A stretch of DNA of 14,948 bases. Origin: Goniomonas avonlea. Its lineage: Eukaryota > Cryptophyceae > Goniomonadida > Goniomonadaceae. A program made the translations under genes and the position numbers. The notes under the pieces were generated by a model. That model saw only the letters and a list, made by a program, of their open reading frames with translations, did not search any database and had not been told where the DNA came from. Location of the stretch: positions 1 through 14,948 of the forward strand of contig QUTJ01031689.1 of the NCBI GenBank assembly GCA_003573635.1. The letters are read 5' to 3'. Position 1 is the first letter of the stretch. Each line of letters opens with the position of its first letter. Below are positions 7,351 to 14,948 of this stretch, piece by piece.

Positions 7351-7497
7351 TGAGACGCCCAACAAGAAAACAGGGTGTTGAGGTATATACAGAATCGCAT
7401 CTTGGCATGATCATTTTATTGCAGAACTTAAGTAGCGTTTCGTACTTACTACTACTAGTATTTGAGAAGTTCTTCTCAAACGGCGCGCGGTGTAGAG
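7351..7497. promoter_or_regulatory. 147-bp divergent promoter region
   Basis: This interval separates the start codons of the coiled-coil gene (-) and the next + gene. It contains TATATAC near 7383, TACTAGTA near 7453, and the inverted repeat TTTGAGAAG-TT-CTTCTCAAA at 7461-7480, which ends 17 bp before the + start codon. It could act as an operator-like site or a 5' UTR hairpin; none of this is proven. Confidence 0.5.
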
Positions 7498-8753
7498 ATG
7501 GCAGACATCACTGCGATCCTCAAACAAAATGTACCACCTTTGAAACCTGGGGGAGAAATTCCAGCACTTCTGCGAGTATCTCCTGAAGTACGCGCGTTTG
7601 TTCTGCGCCGAGAGGCTTCGACTGTTGCTGCTAATCAGCGGCGAATGGAGATGATGAAAGATCCCACGCTTGTGTCGGTCTGTTTTTCGGATTGCTGTTG
7701 GTCATCTCACGCGCTTCGCAGGTGATGAGATGTTACTGGTCGACACACAAAGCAATTCGACTGAAAGAGCGTGAGCACATTACAAAGGAGGAATTTGTCG
7801 AGCTCAGAATGAGTTTGAGGTGTGTCGAGCTGTTCTGCCTTTCGCCTGACTTGTGCCACAGTAAGGCCCTGAGGTTGGAATGGGACATGGATGGTGCTCG
7901 AATAGCCGCCATCGAAGAATGGGAAGATTGTTGCACGCGTGGTCTGGCCAAAGAGGATGAAATGGGTTTTCAGGGCTATTGCAAGATGTTGTTTGAGCTC
8001 GTGGAGGGCTGGCAGGACGAGAGAGAAGATCTGGTCATCTACACCTGCTGGCTTTGGAAGATATTTCGTCTATTAACTTCCCGTGTGTACAAGGGTCTTC
8101 TAAGGCCAACTCTTGCCGCCCAACTTCATGGTTCTGGGGACAAATCTGGGGTCCTAAAGAAGATCCGAGAAGAGCGCAGGGCAAAGAAATTGCAACAACA
8201 GAAACGGTACGCAGCGGCGCAAGCTGCACGCACCCATTCAGTGGCACCCGTATCGAACGAAACTAAAGCTCCCAACCATCCTGCAACCAAAAAAGCCAAT
8301 GTGCGTGTCATCCAGTTCCAACAGACACTGGCGTCCGTGTCCGGTCCGAAGCGCAAGCCGCCTCCCAAACGATCCACGGTCAAAGTGGGTGAGGATGCAG
8401 TGGAGACGGATGATATGGACGAGACGGACGAGACGGACGAGGCGGAGGATACGGACGAGACGGACGAGGAGCCAGTGCAAGGATCTCGTGGAGGTCTGGT
8501 TTCCCTGCTTGACATCGAGGGTCTTGATGTCTCAGATGATGAAAAAGACCTTCACGCGTGGTACAAGAAGGAATGGGCCAAGCACAAGGACGAGGTGACT
8601 GATGAGCGCTATCAATTCGAGTATCTGGGTCCCTGGAGCACGGAACTTGGGTGTGCTGTGAATGCCGGGCTGGTTGATGAGAGTGATGAGGACGAGGACG
8701 ATGAGGAAGACTCGCCCACACTCGGTGCTGCTGCTATCAATGCCAATCAGTGA
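7498..8753 (+). CDS. Helical EF-hand-like protist protein with basic middle and acidic tail (family uncertain)
   Basis: Exons: 7498-7671, 7722-7819, 7862-8753 (introns 50 and 42 nt), giving 387 aa. The 42-nt intron (GTGTGTCGAG..CCACAG) is a multiple of three with no stop, so the unspliced frame is also open; splicing gives the better helix FVELRMSLSKALRLEW. Residues about 75-165 (ITKEEF, AIEEWEDC, CKMLFELVEGWQD, WKIFRLLTS) resemble a helical EF-hand-like module I associate loosely with protist flagellar or cytoskeletal proteins, without a complete calcium loop. A Lys/Arg/Gln-rich segment (KIREERRAKKLQQQKR) and a Pro/Lys linker follow, then an acidic DET/DEA repeat (DDMDETDETDEAEDTDETDE) and a second acidic cluster DESDEDEDDEED near the C-terminus. 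Start is the first in-frame ATG, after a palindrome. No named family claimed. Confidence 0.75.
8403..8468 (+). repeat. In-frame GACGAGACG coding repeat
   Basis: Iterations of GACGAGACG and close variants within the third exon of the 7498-8753 gene encode the DET/DEA acidic run. It stays in frame, so it is a coding low-complexity tract prone to length change by slippage. Confidence 0.8.
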
Positions 8754-9134
8754 AGCTCGCTGGAGGTTCCACAAGCTCACTTTGGGCACGCAGTCTACCA
8801 CATTCATGTGGATCCTGAACGCTCCACTCGGAGAAAAAAACAATGGTGTTTGTGAAGATAACATAAACTCATCACAACAAAACAGTCAAGATGGCCTGCC
8901 TCGACAAACATGGTTTACTTTCCAAATATATAGAGGAACGCCATGCCAGCAGGCAGTGTACAGTGGGTGTCTTGTGCCGACCCCCGTGCTCTCCGCACTT
9001 GGACAAAAAAGTCAACACTTGATTGTTTGGTCCGGCGCCGGGAGGCCAAAGACGTCGTCTATCCGCAATCTATCCACTTGATTAACAGTCATGATCGAAT
9101 GCCGCGTCGCATCCGATCCTTGATCTATCCTGGA
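8754..9134. other. Convergent intergenic region, nothing distinct
   Basis: These 381 bp lie between two facing stops and hold the 3' untranslated regions of both genes. No AATAAA, coding frame or strong repeat was recognised. A-rich patches near 8835 and 8875 may serve as weak 3'-end signals. Confidence 0.5.
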
Positions 9135-11924
9135 TTAGAAGTCGTTATCGCTGGGGTTGTCACCGTCCGAGGATGATGGGTCCTCGTCTGACAGTGACAC
9201 GCCCTCGCTGCCGTCGTCGTTGGCGATCAGGTCGTCAGTGTTGCCGCTGCTGTGGCACGGCGTGAGCCTGGCAACTTCCACAAAACGGACCAGCCATGCA
9301 ATAGATGCAACGAGACGACATGGATCCAACAGAACAGAAATGAGGACTGGGCAGTGCAGAAGGCAAGTGCAGGTGTGCAGGTGCAGGGGCAAGTGCAAGT
9401 GCGAGTGCAGGTGCAGGTGCAGGGGCAAGCGCAGGGCAGCTCCCGCATGCCTCGATTTGCTGCACACAACAATCCAGTCACGCGAAGAGAGGTGTTCACA
9501 CCTGTCCATGCTGATGGGTGTGCCGCTCTCCTCCTCGCTGACATCGACATCCGAGACCTCACTGTCCGATTCGTCCGAGTCATCGGCATCGAGGCTGCCG
9601 ACCTGTTGCGCGGCGTCGGTCAGCAGCTGGGCAGCGTGGGAGGAGAGGAAGGGAGGGGGAGGGGGAAGAGAGGGAGACGGAGAGGGAGGGGTAAGGGAAT
9701 AGATCGATAGGTAAGAGCTCGCAGATAGCCGCCGATCCGGTGAGATGTCACAGCGTGAGAGGGTCGCATAGCCATCAGAGAGTCAAAGACATAAATTGTC
9801 ACAAGCTGCACGTATGCTTCAGTCGGTAACAAGTGTCACAGCTGTCAGAAGTGGCGACAGCTGCCACAGGGTCGCAGTACGGTCACAGTGGTCTGCAAAA
9901 GTACGTGCTGCCCGGGAGAAACAACTCCTGACACACATGCAGAGAGGCATCTGGTCCAAGCATCAACGTGCGGAGAGCCAACTGGTGGCAAGTGCAAAGG
10001 ACTAGGAAGAGGCATACCACCGCCCCAGAGTCGGGCTTTCTTCCCTTGCCGCCACCGTCGGCGCCCTGTTTACGCAGGCGCGGCGTAAACGAACTAATTT
10101 CGGGACACCCCGTGACAAACAACAAAAGCACGAAAGCGCACCTATGGGAAAACACAAAAGTGTGTGCACACGGGCAGACGAAGATATTACAAGCACTGAA
10201 AACAACCACAGACAAGCTGGTAACAACCAGCTAACACAACCGACGCACACCAAACGCGATTTGACAACGAGCTCCCAAGAACGAATGAACGACGTCTTCC
10301 CACCGGCTGGGTGGAGCAAGAGAGAGACATGTGTCCTTACCACTCCAGCTGGCTTGTCCATGCGGCCCTTGCCGCCGCGACGTTTACTGCGATCCTCAAG
10401 GCCGTCGTCATCAGGACTTGCACGGTTGAATAAGTCGTCGTCCAGCGCCGCCTCGTCCACCTCCTGTTCTCCTCGCAAGATCCGCAGCTCCTCTTCGCGT
10501 AGCCGTTTCTGTGAGTGCGTGAGTGCGGGGTGACCTGATGGTTTGGGTGCGATGCCGCGAGTGGGGATATGAAAGAAGCTAGATCACTGGCCGCGCCATC
10601 AGGGGATCAATTGCTCACCTGCATGCGCTTCATTGCGCGATCACTCTCCTCCATGCGGTCTTGCTCTGCACGGAAGTGCGAATCCAGTTCATGCTGCATG
10701 AGTCGGGTGAGCTCTCGCACGCGCAGCCTTGAGCAACATGGCAGGCATCAAGAGAAAGTGGCGCTTGCCGGCGCTTACCTCCAGATAGTCCAAGTTACGG
10801 AATCGCTCAAGATAAACACGGAATAGCTCCTGGAGATCCACTTCGAGTTTCTCGTACTCGTCCATAAACGCCGGCCTATCAAAAGTCAGCGCATAGCAGA
10901 CAGCATACCGTACACACCTGGCCGACTGAAGTGAGCGAAGGCGCTTCTCCACACGCTCAAGGTCTGCCTTTTTCTTCTCGATTTTGCTGTCAAGATTGAC
11001 CTTGTCTGCATCAGATGACACGATCATCTCTTCCAGCTGCCGGATATCTGTCTCCACCTAAATTCAAGTCAGTATAACTGCGATTATGACAAACCGGGAT
11101 GCGGTTCAAATGGCAATGGGACAGCACCTGCGCAATAGAATCGCGGATGGTCTTCTCGACATCTTTCATGACAAGGTTCCGAGACACTGCACGTTCTCTT
11201 GCATCCTGTGGTTTGATGTTACACCAGTTTATTCGGTGGAATTGAGTAAACGGCACATACCCGCAGCTCCTCTTCTTTGCTCAGGAGATCGGATAGGGTC
11301 GCTCCACGTGTTGTGATTTCTGATGCGACCTCACGAACTCCCTTGAGATCGGCCAACCGGACAGTCATATTATCCATTCCAGGGCTGATGTCATCCTGCG
11401 GTAACATGAGTTCCACAGAAAGTCGTCCAGTCGAGGCCACCTCGTCAGCAGGTGCCTTCAGGGACTGATAAAGAACAGTTGAGATTTTCAAAAGCTCCTT
11501 CACTGCATAACCATCCGCTTGATACAAGCGCTTGATGTTCAGTTTTATTCTTCCTTTTGCAACCTGCAAACACGTTAAAACGAACCTCTTCGGAAGGACA
11601 CAAACCATGAGTTGGGCACAGGACTTCAAAAAATGTACTCGTTCGTGTTCATTGCCCCAGCTCTTGCCGATATCGCACAAGGGCTCATAGCTGCGACAAA
11701 GTGTGTTAATGTTGGAGCAGGGTGATGGTGCAGAGCCTACCGTTTCACCAACCAATACAAAATGTCAGCTACAAGATCGAAATTTGGCACACGAAAGTTT
11801 TCCACGGAGATGAGGCCGTGATACCCGAGGGCCCGCATCATCTCAGTGAAATTGCGCTGTGACACTTGTCAGAAATGACATCATGGGACCAGTTCTGGCG
11901 CCGTACCAGCTCGCGGAAGGACAT
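9135..11924 (-). CDS. CLUAP1: Clusterin-associated protein 1 / intraflagellar transport protein IFT38
   Basis: IFT38 is a subunit of the peripheral IFT-B complex that carries cargo along the ciliary axoneme. Exons: 11924-11907, 11856-11741, 11690-11606, 11563-11261, 11205-11128, 11057-10918, 10875-10779, 10693-10619, 10508-10341, 9626-9502, 9249-9135; total 439 aa. The N-terminal calponin-homology-like region reads [69 protein letters not shown] and LYQSLK, matching the family closely. [18 protein letters not shown] and [12 protein letters not shown] come next, then coiled coil with [29 protein letters not shown] and [11 protein letters not shown]. The tail is Asp/Ser/Glu-rich and ends SDNDF, as I recall for animal CLUAP1. 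Intron 9 is long (714 nt) and may hide a 45-nt exon (10065-10021). Intron 10 has a GTGCAG repeat. It is divergent from the Armadillo gene. Confidence 0.95.
9363..9439 (-). repeat. GTGCAG-type tandem repeat in CLUAP1 intron 10
   Basis: On + the tract alternates GTGCAG, GGGCAA and GTGCAA hexamers, forming a longer phrase GGTGCAGGGGCAAG that occurs twice. It lies within the 252-nt intron before the last CLUAP1 exon (9249-9135). Frames through it give Cys/Thr/Ala/Pro or Val/Gln low complexity, as expected for a microsatellite-like repeat. Confidence 0.75.
9638..9697 (-). other. Long polypyrimidine tract upstream of CLUAP1 exon 10
   Basis: On + this is almost pure purine (GGAGAGGAAGGGAGGGGGAG and similar); on the transcribed - strand it is about 60 nt of C/T directly before the acceptor CTGCCCAG at 9627. 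This is much longer than tracts at the short introns here and fits a strong 3' splice signal for a 714-nt intron. Mirror-symmetric purine runs can also form triplex DNA. Confidence 0.6.
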
Positions 11925-12091
11925 CTCGCTGCACTGCTCGAACCGAAACCGCGAAAATGAAACAGAAAACTCCAAGGTCGAAGCAGTCAAACTTCAAAAA
12001 AAATAAAAAGAGCTTATGGCAGCGTACACGCTATCTCAGTTAGCGAGATAGGGTTGTGGTTAGCGGGTTCTCGAAGCAGTTCGTTGGGGCG
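11925..12091. promoter_or_regulatory. 167-bp divergent promoter shared by CLUAP1 and the Armadillo-repeat gene
   Basis: The start codons of CLUAP1 (-) and the Armadillo gene (+) are 167 bp apart. The interval holds an A-rich stretch (about 11995-12010, AAAAAAAATAAAAAG) and an inverted repeat CTATCTC-AGTTAGC-GAGATAG at 12031-12051. I looked for an RFX-type X-box, as found upstream of IFT genes in animals, and saw no convincing match. Confidence 0.5.
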
Positions 12092-13332
12092 ATGACGGAT
12101 GCAAAGGTCCGTCGGGTTTTTGCATCTTTCCACTGAGAGAAAAATTCTGCATGTTTTTTTGTCGTTTTGTTTCAACAAATCTCAGATGCCACACAGATCA
12201 AGAAGGCGGTCAAGGACCTGAACGCACAGAATCCGGTGGCCCAAGCTAAATCCGCGACACTGCTCGAAGATCTAATCACAAAGACGCGTGCGACTTTGAC
12301 GCTTGTCATTGTACTCCCGTGCACTAATTCATAATGCAGCTGCACTGAGTAAGGGCGCTGTGCAATTTAATGTCTGTCCTGCTCTTGTCGGCATCTGTAC
12401 AAACTCCAAGGATAAAACGGCGACGGAGCGAGCAACTTCCCTCGTACTCAAGTTGTGTGAAGTATCAGGTGCGGGCATTACTTTCGATTCTCTTCATATT
12501 AATTTTGTGCAGCCGATGCTGGTGAGGCTCTAGTGACTGCTGGAATTTTGCGACCATTGTGCGCCCTCTGCGAAATTGGACAGGAGCATCTCCATGCAAC
12601 GGTTTCGGGAATCCTGAGGGAACTGTGCAAACTCCGTGGGTTTAATCGGATTAAGTTTGTACTGGATTTTCTAACGTGTTGTTCCACAGAAGGAGGATCT
12701 GAGGCCGCTATTCGAGTGCCCGAATTTGTGCCAAACGTTGTTCGGCTGACCTCGTCCGAAGACCCCGTTGTTCAGGCCAACGCTGCAGGCACCATCGCTG
12801 TAAATTGTTTCTGTGGTGAGTTTCTATGCGTGTGTGTGTGTGTGTGTGTCCATGTGTGCCCGTTTTTATCTGCGTTGTGGGGAACGAACACGCTCAATAT
12901 CTCCACAGCCGGTGCTGAAGCCCAAGAGGCATTTGCCCAAGCTGGGGGGATCCCAAGGATCGTAGAGCTCGCCTCCTCCGAGAACGAGCAAATACAAGTT
13001 GAAGCAGTAATGGCACTGCATGCGTTGACATATCTCGGTAATCCACTTGCCCTGTTGTGGTTTGCCCGCTCCCCGAGTACCAACAATTGTTTCACAGAGG
13101 AAAATCAGGCCCGAGTCGCAGAAGCAGAGGGGGTTCCACCTCTGGTTGCTGCAGCGTCCAGTGAAAACCCGCGGCTTCATCTTGAATCTGCCGGGGCGCT
13201 GCGAAACCTCTGCGCTCTTGGTGCGCCAACACACTCACAACACACACACAGTTCGTCGCTGCGTTAGGTGCGCTGAGTCGGTTGCTAACCTCTGGTCGAT
13301 ATGCCGTTGTGGTGACGGTTACCGGTGGTGGT

Positions 13333-13371
<39 letters not shown>

Positions 13372-14339
13372 GGTCTGCGTGCCAGCGATGTACGAACTCA
13401 CTATTAATAGCGCAAGCAACGCGGTTGTACCCTGCAGTTCTGGCCACCCTCCGCCAGCGTAGCGCCAATGCAAATCAACAGTGGAGCGAGCTGCGTGCTC
13501 TGCTGTTATGACCCGCATCAAAGCGATGTTCGGTGTCACTCTGGCACCTCGCCCAGCGAGCTAAATTTCGGAGAGCTTTGAAATTATATGTTGTTGGACT
13601 TGGATGGGCTGTAACTTTGTGCAGTAGTGTGATGTAAACTCTTTACATCACTCTTTAACCTGCCCTGCAGAAGCGAACCGGACTCTCGTTCCTGAGCACG
13701 GCGCACTTGAGGTGCTGGTGACCTTGTGTAGTAACGAAGATCCTATCGTCGCCACCCACGCTGCCGGCGCCCTGCGACATCTCGCAGTTGTCGGTCCGTG
13801 ATGCCGTTTGAATCTGTTTGATCCACCGATTGTCTCTTGACCCGTTGCTGGTCCTGGGTCCTCTGTGCCTGGCGCTGTGTGCTGACAGCGCGTGCAGCGG
13901 ACAACTGTGACAAGCTGGAGGAGTCGGGTGTCATCGCACCACTCGCTGCGCAGCTGCGGACCGAGGACGAGATTGTCTTGGTCGAGGCTGTTGGCTCCCT
14001 CCGAAATTTGGCGGAAAATGGTGCGAGCCAGTTGTGTGTCAGTTACGCGTGGCATGGGAGAATCCCACTGTCTTTGTGTGCTTGTGGTTTTATGTCTGTG
14101 TGCATTGTGGTTAGACTTGTTCTGATTTGTGAGTCTCCGTGGTGCGTAGAGCTGAGAAGAACGAAAGCTGAGAAGAACGAAACAATATGCTGGTCTCACA
14201 CTCGCGCAGCACGCCTGCGACAACTGGTTGGAGAAAACGACGCCATCCTGCCAATCATAAACTTGCTCTCCCACCCGTTGGAAAACGTGCAAGTGATGGC
14301 TGTGGACGCTCTCCGCGTGTTTTGTGTCGACAGTGGTGC

Positions 14340-14393
<54 letters not shown>

Positions 14394-14946
14394 CACGTGC
14401 TTTGTGTCGTTACTGCCACGCACAAGCTCACAGGTTTTGTGTCCGCCACGCACACACGTCTACATCGACGCGCACACGCGCACACGTACACAGACGCGCG
14501 CGCACGCACACGCGCATACACAGACAGCGATGCGCTCACACGCACTGCTGTCGGTGGGATTAAAGATTTCTCTGCAGAGGCGAACAGGAGGTTGGCCGGG
14601 TCACAAGGTGCCGTGCCAGCGCTGAGCCAGCTCCTTGGCTCTGACAACCCGGTGCTTGGCGAGTCTGTGTGTGAATGCATCATCCAGCTTGTGCAAGATG
14701 ACTGTGAGTCTCGCTTTTCCAAGCTCTGTGTTGTTTTTTGCAAGCAGAGCGATCAGCCTGGCGACTGTTGGGTTGGCCCGTCGCGCGGACCTCTCATTGG
14801 TCGTCGCGGGTTCTGGGGTCCTGAGTAGGCTTGGCTTCGGATTCCGTTTCTGTCAGCAGAGGTGCCGGTTCGTGCAGGTCCACTTTCTCTCTCTCACTCA
14901 CACACACACACACACGCACTCAGCGGTTTCCAGGATGTTTGAATAA
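12092..14946 (+). CDS. Armadillo (ARM) repeat protein, about one repeat per exon
   Basis: Exons: 12092-12106, 12197-12287, 12340-12468, 12513-12635, 12690-12815, 12909-13037, 13098-13220, 13671-13793, 13898-14020, 14210-14335, 14578-14703, 14857-14877, 14924-14946; 425 aa. Exons 3-11 are 123, 126 or 129 nt, all flanked by phase-1 introns, so each adds 41-43 residues. ARM pattern recurs: GGIPRIVELASSENEQIQVEA, EGVPPLVAAASSENPRLHLE, HGALEVLVTLCSNEDPIVAT, SGVIAPLAAQLRTEDEIVLV, DAILPIINLLSHPLENVQVM and GAVPALSQLLGSDNPVLGES, each with a following NL/AL helix. ARM arrays form superhelical protein-binding scaffolds; the partner is unknown. The start ATG (MTDAK) joins to IKKAVKDLNAQ through acceptor CACACAG; the nearer CTCAG (12185) breaks phase. 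The 3' end is less certain: a 21-nt exon (14857-14877) can be kept or skipped in phase before the last 23-nt exon. Head-to-head with CLUAP1. Confidence 0.85.
12830..12849 (+). repeat. (GT)10 microsatellite in ARM gene intron 5
   Basis: An uninterrupted 20-bp GT run lies 14 bases inside the 93-nt intron 12816-12908, downstream of donor GTGAGT. Confidence 0.9.
13324..13374 (+). repeat. (GGT/GGC)n triplet repeat in ARM gene intron 7
   Basis: Seventeen consecutive GGT or GGC triplets lie within the 450-nt intron 13221-13670. Read as protein it is poly-Gly, poly-Val/Ala or poly-Trp/Arg in the three + frames. The flanking ARM exons join across it in phase, so it is intronic. Confidence 0.85.
14341..14390 (+). 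repeat. (AC)25 microsatellite starting at intron position +6
   Basis: A perfect 50-bp AC run begins five bases after the exon 10/intron 10 boundary of the ARM gene (donor GTGCG at 14336). It is followed near 14446-14530 by a looser alternating CA/CG purine-pyrimidine tract with Z-DNA-like character. Both lie within the 242-nt intron 14336-14577. Confidence 0.95.
14897..14914 (+). repeat. Short CA repeat before the last ARM exon
   Basis: A CA run preceded by CTCTCTCTCACT forms the pyrimidine-rich lead-in to acceptor CACTCAG at 14923 in the last short intron of the ARM gene. Confidence 0.7.
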
Positions 14947-14947
14947 A
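14942..14947 (+). terminator. AATAAA polyadenylation signal overlapping the ARM gene stop codon
   Basis: The sequence GAATAAAC at 14941-14948 contains AATAAA. In the proposed last exon (GTT TCC AGG ATG TTT GAA TAA) the stop codon TAA is bases 14944-14946, inside the signal. The window ends one base later, so the cleavage site cannot be seen. Confidence 0.5.
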
Positions 14948-14948
14948 C

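Noticed and set aside
7461-7480. Heat-shock element
   Set aside because: GAA and TTC units are spaced by one base, not the two needed for an HSE; left as a plain palindrome.
8126-8515. Ser-rich 129-codon open frame on -
   Set aside because: Antisense of the DET coding repeat of the 7498-8753 gene.
11925-12091. RFX X-box upstream of CLUAP1
   Set aside because: GGTTGTGGTTAGC resembles half-sites in part, but the inverted GTTRCC/GGYAAC arrangement is absent.
13648-14388. 246-codon open frame on -
   Set aside because: It lies opposite the ARM exons and begins in a Cys-Val repeat from the microsatellite; antisense shadow.
13837-14625. Long continuous open frame on + (262 codons)
   Set aside because: It joins two true ARM exons through retained introns, including the (AC)25 microsatellite; the phase-1 spliced model explains the ARM pattern better.

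Overview
The window is nuclear DNA of an intron-rich eukaryote, most likely a flagellated single-celled one. Coding sequence is cut by many very short GT-AG introns (smallest 40 nt, most 40-55 nt). An intraflagellar-transport gene (CLUAP1/IFT38) is present, so the organism probably builds a cilium or flagellum. I cannot name the lineage from sequence alone. No rRNA, tRNA, CRISPR array, transposase or prokaryotic operon was seen.

Layout, left to right. Seven protein genes alternate strictly in strand (+,-,+,-,+,-,+): (1) 3' end of an unrecognised + gene, stop at 555. (2) A - strand MRH/Atg27/mannose-6-phosphate-receptor-like type I membrane protein, 1506-2586, five exons. (3) A + strand phosphoserine aminotransferase, 2715-5159, eleven exons. 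(4) A - strand coiled-coil protein with an N-terminal membrane anchor or signal peptide, 5788-7350, four exons. (5) A + strand protein with a helical EF-hand-like N-terminal half and a basic/acidic tail, 7498-8753, three exons. (6) A - strand CLUAP1/IFT38 gene, 9135-11924, eleven exons. (7) A + strand Armadillo-repeat protein, 12092-14946, thirteen proposed exons. The result is three compact head-to-head pairs with 128, 147 and 167 bp between start codons, separated by longer convergent gaps that carry repeats and palindromes. All exon joins were worked out by hand from splice sites, phase and family resemblance. The joined reading frames of genes 2-7 are open and divide by three.

The most unusual signal lies in the long introns. 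In two neighbouring genes (serine aminotransferase intron 9, coiled-coil gene intron 3) the long intron holds a tandem repeat whose unit contains a copy of the intron's own 3' splice site plus the first tens of bases of the downstream exon. Decoy acceptor-plus-exon copies are therefore stacked in front of the real exon. The Armadillo gene has a different regularity: nine consecutive exons of 123, 126 or 129 nt, all bounded by phase-1 introns, each encoding about one repeat. Its proposed stop codon lies inside an AATAAA signal.

The genes do not form one pathway: they cover amino-acid synthesis, endomembrane sorting, cilium assembly and repeat-protein scaffolding. Shared divergent promoters are the only sequence-based hint of co-regulation.
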